64,000 bases of DNA from JAUYQR01 sp050632395 (GTDB lineage: Bacteria > Pseudomonadota > Alphaproteobacteria > Rhodobacterales > Rhodobacteraceae): assembly GCF_050632395.1 (NCBI RefSeq), contig NZ_CP192600.1, forward strand, positions 2,542,001-2,606,000, given 5' to 3'. The position numbers were made by a program, and so were the translations under genes. The notes below the pieces were generated by a model that worked only from the letters and a program-made list of their open reading frames with translations, did not search any database and was not told where the DNA came from. Position 1 is the first letter of the stretch; each line of letters begins with the position of its first letter. This document shows, piece after piece, positions 53,073 to 61,259 of this stretch.

Positions 53073-53087
53073 GTTCCCCAAGTGTTC
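53073..53087. promoter_or_regulatory. LexA (SOS) box upstream of recA
   Basis: GTTCCCCAAGTGTTC, a perfect match to the alphaproteobacterial LexA motif GTTC-N7-GTTC, 50 bases upstream of the recA start codon. It lies in the 194-base region shared with the divergent sulfotransferase-like gene. Confidence 0.9.
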
Positions 53088-53216
53088 TCGATCTTATGAG
53101 ATCAAATGCAGAACATTTCAACCAAATTCTTCCTGAAACCAGCTTTTGCCGGTTTTGGTTAAAGGATAGTTTACGCTGCCGAACATTTTCGGCGCTAAGC
53201 GGCAAAAGGGGCGGTA

Positions 53217-53807
53217 ATGCTGGTGTTCTGGGATCAAAGATTGGCATTTCTGGCGACGCCGAAGACAGGATCGACCGCGATTGCCGCCGCTCTCGAATCA
53301 TTGGCAGCCGTGTCGATCCAGCGGCCGCCGCTGTTGAAGCACACCACCGTGCACCGGTATCGCCGATTTGTCGGACCGTATCTGGAGGCGGCGTCGAAGG
53401 ACCGGTTCACCGTGGTGGCCCTGATGCGCGAGCCGCGGGATTGGCTTGGGTCGTGGTACCGCTATCGCCAACGCGGGGAGACTGAGCCAGCGAAGTCGAC
53501 ACGCGGCATCAGCTTTGACGAATTCGTGCAGGCGTGGTGCCGCGATCCGCAGCCGGATTTCGCCAGCGTCGGGTCGCAGGGGCGCTTTCTGCGGCCTCGG
53601 CAGGGCGAAGGAGTGGACCGGTTGTTCCGCTATGAGGGGATCGACAGCTTTGTCGATTTTCTGGAGGAGCGGCTTGGGTGCGAAATACTGCTGCCGCGGC
53701 TGAACGTGTCGCCCCGGGGTGCCACCGAGTTGTCGGCGGCGACGGAGGAGTTGTTGCATGAGGTGGCGGCGGAAGATTTCGCGCTTTACGGGTCGCTGAC
53801 AGGGTGA
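53217..53807 (+). CDS. Sulfotransferase-like protein
   Basis: A 196-residue protein with LAFLATPKTGSTAIAAALES, matching the PAPS phosphosulfate-binding loop (PKTGST), and VALMREPRDWLGSWYRYRQR, matching the 3'-phosphate-binding segment. It is short for a sulfotransferase but the core motifs are intact. The ATG at 53217 follows AAAGGGG. It is divergent from recA. The acceptor is unknown; cell-surface glycans are a common target of such proteins. Confidence 0.75.
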   Translation: MLVFWDQRLAFLATPKTGSTAIAAALESLAAVSIQRPPLLKHTTVHRYRRFVGPYLEAASKDRFTVVALMREPRDWLGSWYRYRQRGETEPAKSTRGISFDEFVQAWCRDPQPDFASVGSQGRFLRPRQGEGVDRLFRYEGIDSFVDFLEERLGCEILLPRLNVSPRGATELSAATEELLHEVAAEDFALYGSLTG

Positions 53808-53916
53808 GCGTGTCACCGCTATCTGTGAGCGAAGGGCATGACAGAGGCGCCAAAACCGACTAGGCTTGCGCGCAATGGGGCTGAAGACCCCCGGTGAGGC
53901 AGAAAGGGCGGACAAG

Positions 53917-54471
53917 ATGATAGAGCTTTCTCGACGTGGGCTTCTGGCCGGCATGGGCGCGACGGCGCTCCTCGCGGCTTGCAGCAACGGGGTTGGATCG
54001 GACGGCGGCGCACAGATCGATGCGCGGGTTGATGCGACGCAGGCATTCCTTGAAGAGAGGTATCCCGGCACGCGGGATCTGGCGGCGCGGTCGGCGGGGG
54101 TGCTTTATATGCCCCTGATCACCGAGGCGGGCTTCGGGATCGGCGGGGCTTACGGGCGCGGGGCGCTGCGCATTCAGGGCGCCACGGTGGATTACTATTC
54201 GGCCACGAAGGCGTCGATCGGATTCCAGATCGGGGCGCAGCAATATGCCCATGCCCTTTTCTTCACGACCCCTCAGGCGCTGGAAGAATTCCGCCGGTCC
54301 CCAGGGTGGGCGGCGAGTGCCGATATCCGCTATGCGACCCCGGATCAGGGGGCCAGCATCGGCAAGGAGACGACCGAGCTGGACCCGGTGGTGGCCTTGG
54401 TCTTCGGGCAGCAGGGGCTGATCGCGGGGGCGACCCTGAGCGGCGTGAAGTATACTCGGATCATTCCCTGA
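53917..54471 (+). CDS. YSC84/Ysc84-domain lipoprotein
   Basis: A 184-residue protein with a signal combining an RR pair (LSRRGLLAGMGATALLAACS) and a lipobox ending LLAAC, so it is probably a lipoprotein. The body shows the YSC84 pattern: GVLYMPLITEAGFGIGGAYG, GRGALRIQGATVDYYSATKA, SIGFQIGAQQYAHALFFTTP and GQQGLIAGATLSGVKYTRI. Bacterial members are thought to bind lipid; the role is unclear. The ATG at 53917 follows AAAGGGCGG. Confidence 0.85.
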   Translation: MIELSRRGLLAGMGATALLAACSNGVGSDGGAQIDARVDATQAFLEERYPGTRDLAARSAGVLYMPLITEAGFGIGGAYGRGALRIQGATVDYYSATKASIGFQIGAQQYAHALFFTTPQALEEFRRSPGWAASADIRYATPDQGASIGKETTELDPVVALVFGQQGLIAGATLSGVKYTRIIP

Positions 54472-54478
54472 GGGGTGG

Positions 54479-54495
54479 TGTCCCACCGTGGGACA
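54479..54495. repeat. 17-bp palindrome after the YSC84 gene
   Basis: TGTCCCAC-C-GTGGGACA, a perfect inverted repeat with one central base, starting 7 bases after the YSC84 stop and 31 bases before a separate hairpin. It could form part of the termination region or be a protein-binding site. Confidence 0.6.
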
Positions 54496-54525
54496 TCATT
54501 TCGACCCTTGAAAGATCAATGAGTT

Positions 54526-54547
54526 AGGCCCGGTGTTTACCGGGCCT
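54526..54547. terminator. Hairpin between convergent genes
   Basis: Perfect 9-bp inverted repeat AGGCCCGGT / ACCGGGCCT with loop GTTT, followed on the plus strand by TAATCTTT. It lies between the YSC84 gene and the convergent dehydrogenase stop at 54555. Confidence 0.8.
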
Positions 54548-54554
54548 TAATCTT

Positions 54555-55418
54555 TCACTTCAGGCGGCGGATCAGGCTGGAGGTGTCGTTCCTGCCGCCG
54601 CCCATCAACTGCACATCCTTGTAGAACTGATCGACCAGCGCCGTCACCGGCAGCCGTGCGCCGATCTGGTCGGCGGTATCGAGGCAGATGCCGAGATCCT
54701 TGCGCATCCAATCGACCGCGAAGCCGAAATCGAAGGTGTCGGCCAGCATGGTCTTGTGGCGGTTGACCATCTGCCACGATCCCGCGGCACCTTGGGCGAT
54801 CACCTCGACCACCTTTTCGCCGTCGAGACCGGCCTTCTGGCCAAAGGCCAGCGCCTCGGCCAGACCCTGCATAAGGCCGGCGATGCAGATCTGGTTCATC
54901 ATCTTGGCCAACTGCCCTGCCCCGCTGTCGCCCAGACGGCGGCAGATGCGGGCATAGGCGGCCATCACCGGTTCGGCGGCAGCATAGTCAGCCTCGGTCC
55001 CGCCACACATGATCGAGAGCGCGCCGTTTTCCGCCCCCGCCTGCCCGCCCGACACCGGCGCATCGACGAAGCCGAGGCCGTGACCTGCGGCGATGGCGTG
55101 CAGTTCGCGTGTCACCAGCGCCGAGACGGTGGTGTGATCGACGAAGACGGCACCCTTTGCCATGCCGGAAAACGCGCCATCGGGGCCAAGGCAGACAGCG
55201 CGCAGGTCGTCATCGTTGCCGACGCAAGCCATAACAAAATCAGCGCCTTGGGCGGCTTCTGCAGGGGTCGCGGCGCTGGTCCCGCCGTGCTTTGCCACCC
55301 ATGCGGCCGCCTTGGCCGGGCTGCGGTTGTAGACCGTCACCTGATGCCCCTTGGCCATCAGATGCCCCGCCATCGGAAAGCCCATGACCCCAAGACCAAG
55401 AAACGCCAGTTTTGCCAT
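54555..55418 (-). CDS. 3-hydroxyisobutyrate dehydrogenase family (MmsB/GarR-like) oxidoreductase
   Basis: NAD(P)-dependent beta-hydroxyacid dehydrogenase of 287 residues. Rossmann loop KLAFLGLGVMGFPMAGHLMA, the substrate-binding FVDAPVSGGQAGAENGALSI, and the catalytic lysine in GAGQLAKMMNQICIAG are intact. The ATG at 55418 starts the conserved domain; earlier in-frame codons are not conserved. Substrate may be 3-hydroxyisobutyrate, tartronate semialdehyde or a related acid. It is divergent from the acylase gene. Confidence 0.88.
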   Translation of the reverse strand: MAKLAFLGLGVMGFPMAGHLMAKGHQVTVYNRSPAKAAAWVAKHGGTSAATPAEAAQGADFVMACVGNDDDLRAVCLGPDGAFSGMAKGAVFVDHTTVSALVTRELHAIAAGHGLGFVDAPVSGGQAGAENGALSIMCGGTEADYAAAEPVMAAYARICRRLGDSGAGQLAKMMNQICIAGLMQGLAEALAFGQKAGLDGEKVVEVIAQGAAGSWQMVNRHKTMLADTFDFGFAVDWMRKDLGICLDTADQIGARLPVTALVDQFYKDVQLMGGGRNDTSSLIRRLK

Positions 55419-55498
55419 GTGATGACCCCGATGATTGCCCTTCATTGCAAGGTGGACTAGGAACCGAACCGAACGCCGCCGTCAAGAACAGGCCCCAG

Positions 55499-57961
55499 AT
55501 GTTGACCGCCTTTCGCTGGCTGATCCGTATAGTCTCGGGCTTGATCGTTCTGGCCGTGATCGGCCTGACGCTGGCCTATTGGATCCTGTCGCGGTCGCTT
55601 GTCGATTATGCCGAGGATTTCACCGTGCCGGGGATCAGCGCCCCGGTCGAGATCGTGCGCAACAACGACAACGTGCCGCACATCTTTGGCAAGACCGACG
55701 AGGACGTGTTCTATGCGCTGGGGTTCGCCCATGCACAGGACCGGCTGTGGCAGATGACGATGCTGCGGCGCACGGCACAGGGGCGGCTGTCTGAGGTGTT
55801 CGGGCAGGCCACAGTCAAGACCGACGAGTTGTTGCGCCGGTTCGATCTTTACGGGCTGGCGCTGGCGTCGGTTGCGGCGCAGGACGCTCAGACCAAGCGC
55901 GCGCTGATTGCCTATTCCGCAGGGGTAAACGCCTGGATCAGTGAGATCAACAAGGGCGCGCGGGGACGTGGCGCGCCGGAGTTCTTCTTCTTTTCCAACG
56001 AGATCGCGGCCTGGGCGCCGGCGGATTCGATTGCCATTATCAAGCTTATGGCGCTGCAATTGACGGGGCAGATGGAATCCGAAGTGCTGCGGGCGCGGAT
56101 GTCGCTGCTGTTGCCCCCCGAGCGGCTGGCAGACCTGCTGCCCGACGATCCGGGGCAAGGGGTGGCCGCCCTGCCCGATTACGCAAGCCTTGTGCCGAAT
56201 GTGAAACCGTCGTTCGAGCCGGTAGAGTTTGCCGAAGGGGCGCTGTCGCCGGTGCCGGAACTCGGCTTTTCGGGTGCCTCCAATTCGTGGGCGGCAACGC
56301 CGGGACGGTCGGCGGCGGGCGGCAGCCTTCTGGCCAACGACCCGCATCTTGGGTTCACCGCGCCGTCGATCTGGTATCTGGCGCGGCTGGAACTGGAATC
56401 GGGCGGCGTGATCGGCGGCACCATCCCGGGCGTGCCGGTGGTGCTGGTGGGCCGGTCGGACGCGCTGGGGTGGGGGCTGACCACGGCTTATGTCGACGAT
56501 CAGGACGTGCTGATCGAGGAATTGAACCCGGACAATCCGGAAGAGTATCGCACGCCGGACGGTTGGGCGAGTTTTGAAAAGCGCCAGTCGATCATCAAGG
56601 TCAAGGACGGCGAGCCTTTGACGCTGACGCTGCGCTGGTCGAAGAACGGGCCGATCCTGCCCGGCACGCATTACGATCTGGGGTCGGTGACGCCGGCGGG
56701 GCATGTCGCGGCGCTGGCATGGACGGCGCTGTCGGGGGCGGACACATCGGTCACGGCGTCGATGCGGCTGATGCGGGCGAAGTCGATCCCCGAGGCGATC
56801 GAGGCAGGGCGGTTGCATGTGGCCCCGGCGCAGAACCTGATGCTGGCCGATACGAGTGGGATCGCGATGCAGGTGATCGGGGCAATTCCGGCGCGCGATC
56901 CGGGGCACAAGTCGCAAGGGCGGATGCCGTCCTTGGGGGCCGAGGCGGTGAACGGGTTCAAGGGGGTGCTGCCGTATGAGGACAACCCACGCTTTGTAAA
57001 CCCGACCTCGGGGCTTTTGGGCAATACCAACAACAAGACGGTGGACCGGCCCTTTCCGAACCATGTGAGCTTTGACTGGGGCGATACACAGCGCATCCAG
57101 CGTTGGCTGACGCTGATGAAGGCGCGCGAGGTGCATACGCGCGAAAGCTTCATCGAGGCGCAACTGGATACGGTGAACCCGACGGCGCGTCTCTTGTTGC
57201 CACTGATCGGGGCGGAGTTGTGGTTCACCGGCGAGGCGGCCCCGGAGGGCACGCCCGAGCGGATGCGGCAGAAGGCGCTGATCCTGCTGGCCGAATGGAA
57301 CGGCGAGATGAGCGAGCATTTGCCGGAGCCGTTGATCGCCGAGGCGTGGCTGCGCGCGCTGATGGACCGGCTGATCCGGGATGAGCTGGGCGCGATGGCA
57401 GACAGTTTCACCCACCCCTCGCCCATCTTCATGGAGCGGGTCTACCGCGATGTGGACGGCGCGTCGGTGTGGTGCGACGTGGTGCAATCGGCGGCGGTGG
57501 AAAGCTGCGCCGATCTGGCGCGGATCGCCTTGGACGAGGCGCTGCTCAGGCTGTCGGAGACCTATGGGCCGAACGTTGAGAGCTGGCGCTGGGGCGACGC
57601 ACATCAGGCGACGCATGACCATCCGGTGCTGGGTCAGGTGCCGTTCCTGCGGTACTTCGTGAACATCCGTCAGTCGACCAGCGGCGGGGATGATACGCTG
57701 ATGCGGGGGCTGACGAAGGGGACCGGGCCAAACCCCTACCTCAACGTGCATGGCGCGGGGTATCGGGGGGTGTATGATTTCGCCGACCCAGACAGTTCGG
57801 TGTTCGTCAGCGCGACCGGGCAATCGGGGCATCCCTTGAGCCGGCATTACGATGATCTGGGCGAGTTGTGGCGGCGGGGGGAATATATCCCGATGTCGCT
57901 GGACCCCGATCTGGCGCGCGCGGCGGCCGCAGGGGTGATGGTGCTGACGCCCGAGAAGTAG
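55499..57961 (+). CDS. Penicillin acylase family (Ntn) hydrolase
   Basis: Amidase of 820 residues, made as a single chain and normally cut into two subunits. It begins with a membrane helix (WLIRIVSGLIVLAVIGLTLA), then VPHIFGKTDEDVFYALGFAH AQDRLWQMTMLRR. The autocleavage/nucleophile site is the serine in GASNSWAATPGRSA, near residue 262. Then NDPHLGFTAPSIWYLARLEL follows. Family members cleave penicillins, acyl-homoserine lactones or other N-acyl amides; which one applies here cannot be read. The ATG at 55499 was chosen because the membrane anchor follows at once. Confidence 0.88.
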   Translation: MLTAFRWLIRIVSGLIVLAVIGLTLAYWILSRSLVDYAEDFTVPGISAPVEIVRNNDNVPHIFGKTDEDVFYALGFAHAQDRLWQMTMLRRTAQGRLSEVFGQATVKTDELLRRFDLYGLALASVAAQDAQTKRALIAYSAGVNAWISEINKGARGRGAPEFFFFSNEIAAWAPADSIAIIKLMALQLTGQMESEVLRARMSLLLPPERLADLLPDDPGQGVAALPDYASLVPNVKPSFEPVEFAEGALSPVPELGFSGASNSWAATPGRSAAGGSLLANDPHLGFTAPSIWYLARLELESGGVIGGTIPGVPVVLVGRSDALGWGLTTAYVDDQDVLIEELNPDNPEEYRTPDGWASFEKRQSIIKVKDGEPLTLTLRWSKNGPILPGTHYDLGSVTPAGHVAALAWTALSGADTSVTASMRLMRAKSIPEAIEAGRLHVAPAQNLMLADTSGIAMQVIGAIPARDPGHKSQGRMPSLGAEAVNGFKGVLPYEDNPRFVNPTSGLLGNTNNKTVDRPFPNHVSFDWGDTQRIQRWLTLMKAREVHTRESFIEAQLDTVNPTARLLLPLIGAELWFTGEAAPEGTPERMRQKALILLAEWNGEMSEHLPEPLIAEAWLRALMDRLIRDELGAMADSFTHPSPIFMERVYRDVDGASVWCDVVQSAAVESCADLARIALDEALLRLSETYGPNVESWRWGDAHQATHDHPVLGQVPFLRYFVNIRQSTSGGDDTLMRGLTKGTGPNPYLNVHGAGYRGVYDFADPDSSVFVSATGQSGHPLSRHYDDLGELWRRGEYIPMSLDPDLARAAAAGVMVLTPEK

Positions 57962-57969
57962 TCTGGGCG

Positions 57970-59283
57970 TCAGACCCGTAGCTGGGCGTAGCTGCCTTGC
58001 TGGCGTTTGGTCCAGGAGACGGTGATCTGCCAGCCGTCCTCGACCTCGGTTTCCGATTGCACCACGCCTTCGGCGTGAAGCCAGGCGCGCTTGCGGCCTT
58101 CCGAAAACGCGAGGCGCAAGGTTTCGTCGATCTTGGCCTCGTCGAAGGCTTGCGACACGGCGGCGAGCAGCGCTTCGACGCCTTCGCCGGTCAGGGCCGA
58201 GACGGCGTAGATGCCGGGGCGGGATTGCGCTTCCAGCGCGGCGCGGGCGCTGGGGGAGACGAGGTCAAGCTTGTTCCAGACCTCGATCACCGGAGTGCTT
58301 TCCTTGACACCAAGCGAAGTGAGGATTTCGGCCACGTCCTGCGCCTGTTCGGCGGTTTCGGGGTGGCTGATGTCACGGACGTGGAGGATGAGGTCAGCCT
58401 CCAGTACCTCTTCCAGCGTGGCACGGAAGGCGGCGACAAGCTGGGTTGGCAGGTCGGAGATGAAGCCCACGGTGTCGGAGGCGATGATCTTGCGTCCCGC
58501 CCCGCCATTGATCGACGGCAGCACGATGCCGCGCATCGTGGGGTCGAGCGTGGCGAAAAGCATGTCCTTGGCCAGCACGTCAGCCCCGGTCATGCGGTTG
58601 AACAGCGTGGATTTTCCGGCGTTGGTGTAGCCCACGAGCGCCACCAGCGGAAACGGCACCTTGCGGCGCGAGGCGCGGTGCAGTTCGCGGGTCTTGACCA
58701 CCTTGTCGAGCTGGCGCTTCAGGCGGATCACCTGATCGTCGATGGCCCGGCGGTCAGATTCAAGCTGCGTTTCGCCGGGGCCGCCAACAAAGCCGAAGCC
58801 ACCGCGCTGGCGTTCAAGGTGGGTCCATGCACGGACCAGACGGGTGCGCTGGTAGCTGAGCGCGGCAAGTTCGACCTGCAACACGCCTTCACGGGTGCGG
58901 GCGCGGTCGGCAAAGATTTCGAGGATCAGGGAGGTGCGGTCAAGAAGCTTGACCCCCCATTCCTTTTCCAGATTGCGCTGCTGCACGGGCGAGACGGTGC
59001 CATCGACGAGCACGAGTTCGATGTGGTCGGCCTTGAAGCGGGCCTTCAACTCTTCGACCTTGCCGGAGCCGATCAGGGTAGCGGGCTGGACGCGGGCCAG
59101 ACGCACCACTTCGGAACCGACAACCTCCAGTTCAGGCAACGCGGCTGCCAGTGCCACCGCCTCGGCCAGCCCGTGTTCGGGCAGGCGGCGGGCGGTGGAG
59201 GATTTCAGCGCGGGATGCAGGACATAGGCACGCGTTGGCGCAGCGGCGGTATCGCGCAGCCGCGCCCCTGCCCGTTCGGGCAA
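57970..59283 (-). CDS. hflX: GTPase HflX
   Basis: Ribosome-splitting/rescue GTPase. N-terminal HflX domain (RLARVQPATLIGSGKVEELK, SLILEIFADRARTREGVLQV, GGFGFVGGPGETQLESDRRA) is followed by the G domain with GYTNAGKSTLFNRMTGADVL and DTVGFISDLP. No ATG lies in a sensible place: the frame is open from the hfq stop region, and possible starts are TTG at 59283 (annotated, 437 residues) or CTG at 59319, which would overlap the hfq stop as CTGA and has AAGGGGA upstream. It is translated after hfq. Confidence 0.93.
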   Translation of the reverse strand: MPERAGARLRDTAAAPTRAYVLHPALKSSTARRLPEHGLAEAVALAAALPELEVVGSEVVRLARVQPATLIGSGKVEELKARFKADHIELVLVDGTVSPVQQRNLEKEWGVKLLDRTSLILEIFADRARTREGVLQVELAALSYQRTRLVRAWTHLERQRGGFGFVGGPGETQLESDRRAIDDQVIRLKRQLDKVVKTRELHRASRRKVPFPLVALVGYTNAGKSTLFNRMTGADVLAKDMLFATLDPTMRGIVLPSINGGAGRKIIASDTVGFISDLPTQLVAAFRATLEEVLEADLILHVRDISHPETAEQAQDVAEILTSLGVKESTPVIEVWNKLDLVSPSARAALEAQSRPGIYAVSALTGEGVEALLAAVSQAFDEAKIDETLRLAFSEGRKRAWLHAEGVVQSETEVEDGWQITVSWTKRQQGSYAQLRV

Positions 59284-59315
59284 CAGTTCGTCATCATCCT
59301 CGGGGTGGTCGGAGA

Positions 59316-59549
59316 TCAGTCTTCCCCTTCATAGAGGCTGATCGGTGCCCCCGGCATGATCGTCGAAATCGCGTGCTTGTAGACAAGCTGGGACTGGCCA
59401 TCCCGGCGCAGGAGCACGCAGAAATTGTCGAACCAGGTAATCACACCCTGCAGCTTTACACCGTTGATCAGGAATATCGTGACAGGAACCTTTGCCTTCC
59501 GGACATGGTTGAGGAAGGCGTCTTGCAGGTTTTGTTTATCGGCGGCCAT
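59316..59549 (-). CDS. hfq: RNA chaperone Hfq
   Basis: Sm-like RNA-binding hexamer of 77 residues that pairs small RNAs with messages. MAADKQNLQDAFLNHVRKAK, then VPVTIFLINGVKLQGVITWF (Sm1), DNFCVLLRRDGQSQLVYKHA and ISTIMP (Sm2). The ATG at 59549 matches the conserved N terminus; the upstream frame is not coding. It forms an operon with hflX, as in many bacteria. Confidence 0.97.
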   Translation of the reverse strand: MAADKQNLQDAFLNHVRKAKVPVTIFLINGVKLQGVITWFDNFCVLLRRDGQSQLVYKHAISTIMPGAPISLYEGED

Positions 59550-59607
59550 TGCTTTTTTGCCTTGTTTTTCTATCGCTACGTTCACAGCCCTCGTTGACCG
59601 TCCGGAT

Positions 59608-59630
59608 CCGGGGGAGGAACCTTCCCCCGG
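59608..59630 (-). terminator. Hairpin between trkH and hfq
   Basis: Stem CCGGGGGA / TCCCCCGG, extendable by a G-T and a G-C pair, with a 3-base loop, in the 192-base gap between the trkH stop and the hfq start. It probably ends the trkAH transcript; no T run follows on the minus strand. Confidence 0.5.
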
Positions 59631-59741
59631 CTTTCCCTGGTGGCGTGGGGCACACGCATCCATGACGGCCAGTTTCAAGTATGGAGTGGCTGCAAAGGAG
59701 ATTCCAGCGCAAAAATCAGGCCGTTACACTGACACGCTGGC

Positions 59742-61256
59742 CTAGCGCCGCCAGCCCGCAGGCGAGACGAGCGCAATCAGCGCCAGCATTTCCAATCGGC
59801 CCACCACCATAGCGACAGCAAGGGTGATCTTGACCGGCGCGGAAAGCCCTCCATAGGGGATGGGATCGAGGGTCGCCACATCGGCCAGTGCGCCGGTGGT
59901 GGTGAGCGCTGCGAGGCTGAGAACGAGGGCGGGCTCGAAGGCCACGCCCAACAACGACAGGGTGCCGATCACCACGGCAATCGACATGGCGAACAACATG
60001 AAGAACACCCAAGCCATGTAGGCGCCTTCGCGGCGCAGACGGCGCGCATCGGTGCCGCCACCGCCGATGGACGATGGGTGGATGATCTTTTCCAGTTCGC
60101 GCTGACCTTGGCGCAGAAGCGCGTAGACGCGCAGAAGCTTGACCCCGCCTGCCGTGGTGGCGACGCCGCCGCCGATTATCGCCAGCGCCAGCAGAAGAAG
60201 GCCGGGTGTGCCGAACCCTGACCAGTCGGTCGTCGAGCCCCAGTAGGCGCTTTCATAGCCGGTGGTGGTAAGGAACGAGGCCGAGGTGAAGACCGCGCCC
60301 CAGACCGCAGCAAGGAAGGCGAAGGGATCGTCAAAGCTGCGCGACCCGTCGCCAACCCAGTGACGGAGAAGAAGGACGACTGCGACTGTCAGCAGGATCA
60401 GCGCGGCCATCCGCAATTCCGGGTCGGCCGTCAGCGGGCGGTCGCTGTTGGCAAGGCCTTTGACCGGAAAAGCGCGGCGGGTCAGTGCGAAGATGAAGAA
60501 GAGGAAGATCAGGATTTCGCCCGCAATGCCAGAGGAGGCGGCGGCTGTGCCAAGACCGGCGGAGATGCCGCTGGTCGACAGGGTGCCCATCGCATGGACC
60601 AGCGCCGTGAGGCCGCTATCGCCGCAGATCAGCAGCCCGACCCAGAGCATGAACGTCAGCGCCGCGTAGATCGGCAGGATTTGCAGCGCATTTCGGGTCA
60701 GCCGTTCGGCTGGTTCGGCGATGCGGGTGATCTGGGCGGCGCCCGCCGTGCCACGCCCCGGCACCCGGCCCGAGATAACCTCGGCCCCGCCAAGGTTGAG
60801 GGGAGCGAGGATGGCGTAGGCCGACACCAGCGTCAGGAACCCGCCGAACCAGCCGATCGTGGCGCGCCAGAGATGGATCGACGGCGGCAGTCTGTCAGGG
60901 GCGTAGACCGTGGCGCCGGTGGTGGTGAAGGCCGACACCATCTCGAACCAAGCGTTCAGAAAGCTGGTGTCGGGCAATGCCTGCACCAACGGCAGCGCCA
61001 TCGCGACGGGCAGCACGAGGTAGGCCGCGGCAAGGGCGGCCAACTGGCTGCGGGCGGCGTCGCGGGGGGTGTAGGCGGCGGTGGCGATGCCAAGCATCCC
61101 GGTGATGATCAGGAGGGCTATGCCGGAGTAAAAGAAGTGCCGCGCCAAAGCGCTGTCATTCAGGATCGCGGCATGTGCGGCGGGCAGGAAGGCCAAAAGC
61201 CCGGTCGCCCCGAGGAGGAGGACCAGCAGCGGCAGTTCGGAGAGCCGGGCGAACAT
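59742..61256 (-). CDS. trkH: Potassium uptake membrane subunit TrkH
   Basis: K+ channel-like transporter of 504 residues with four repeated membrane-pore-membrane units. Pore-loop segments with the filter glycines are visible: EMVSAFTTTGATVYAPDRLP, HAMGTLSTSGISAGLG, FTSASFLTTTGYESAYWG and LAALTTTGALADVA. It works with the cytoplasmic TrkA encoded 3 bases upstream. Confidence 0.94.
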   Translation of the reverse strand: MFARLSELPLLVLLLGATGLLAFLPAAHAAILNDSALARHFFYSGIALLIITGMLGIATAAYTPRDAARSQLAALAAAYLVLPVAMALPLVQALPDTSFLNAWFEMVSAFTTTGATVYAPDRLPPSIHLWRATIGWFGGFLTLVSAYAILAPLNLGGAEVISGRVPGRGTAGAAQITRIAEPAERLTRNALQILPIYAALTFMLWVGLLICGDSGLTALVHAMGTLSTSGISAGLGTAAASSGIAGEILIFLFFIFALTRRAFPVKGLANSDRPLTADPELRMAALILLTVAVVLLLRHWVGDGSRSFDDPFAFLAAVWGAVFTSASFLTTTGYESAYWGSTTDWSGFGTPGLLLLALAIIGGGVATTAGGVKLLRVYALLRQGQRELEKIIHPSSIGGGGTDARRLRREGAYMAWVFFMLFAMSIAVVIGTLSLLGVAFEPALVLSLAALTTTGALADVATLDPIPYGGLSAPVKITLAVAMVVGRLEMLALIALVSPAGWRR

Positions 61257-61259
61257 ACG

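Noticed and set aside
53096..53112. Second LexA-like element (GTTC-N7-GATC on the minus strand) near recA
   Set aside because: One mismatch from the motif and probably chance; the perfect copy at 53073-53087 explains SOS control.
55457..57847. Long minus-strand frame (796 codons) opposite the penicillin-acylase gene
   Set aside because: Antisense of a gene with clear Ntn-hydrolase motifs; composition is Arg/Gln/His/Pro-rich without recognisable domains.
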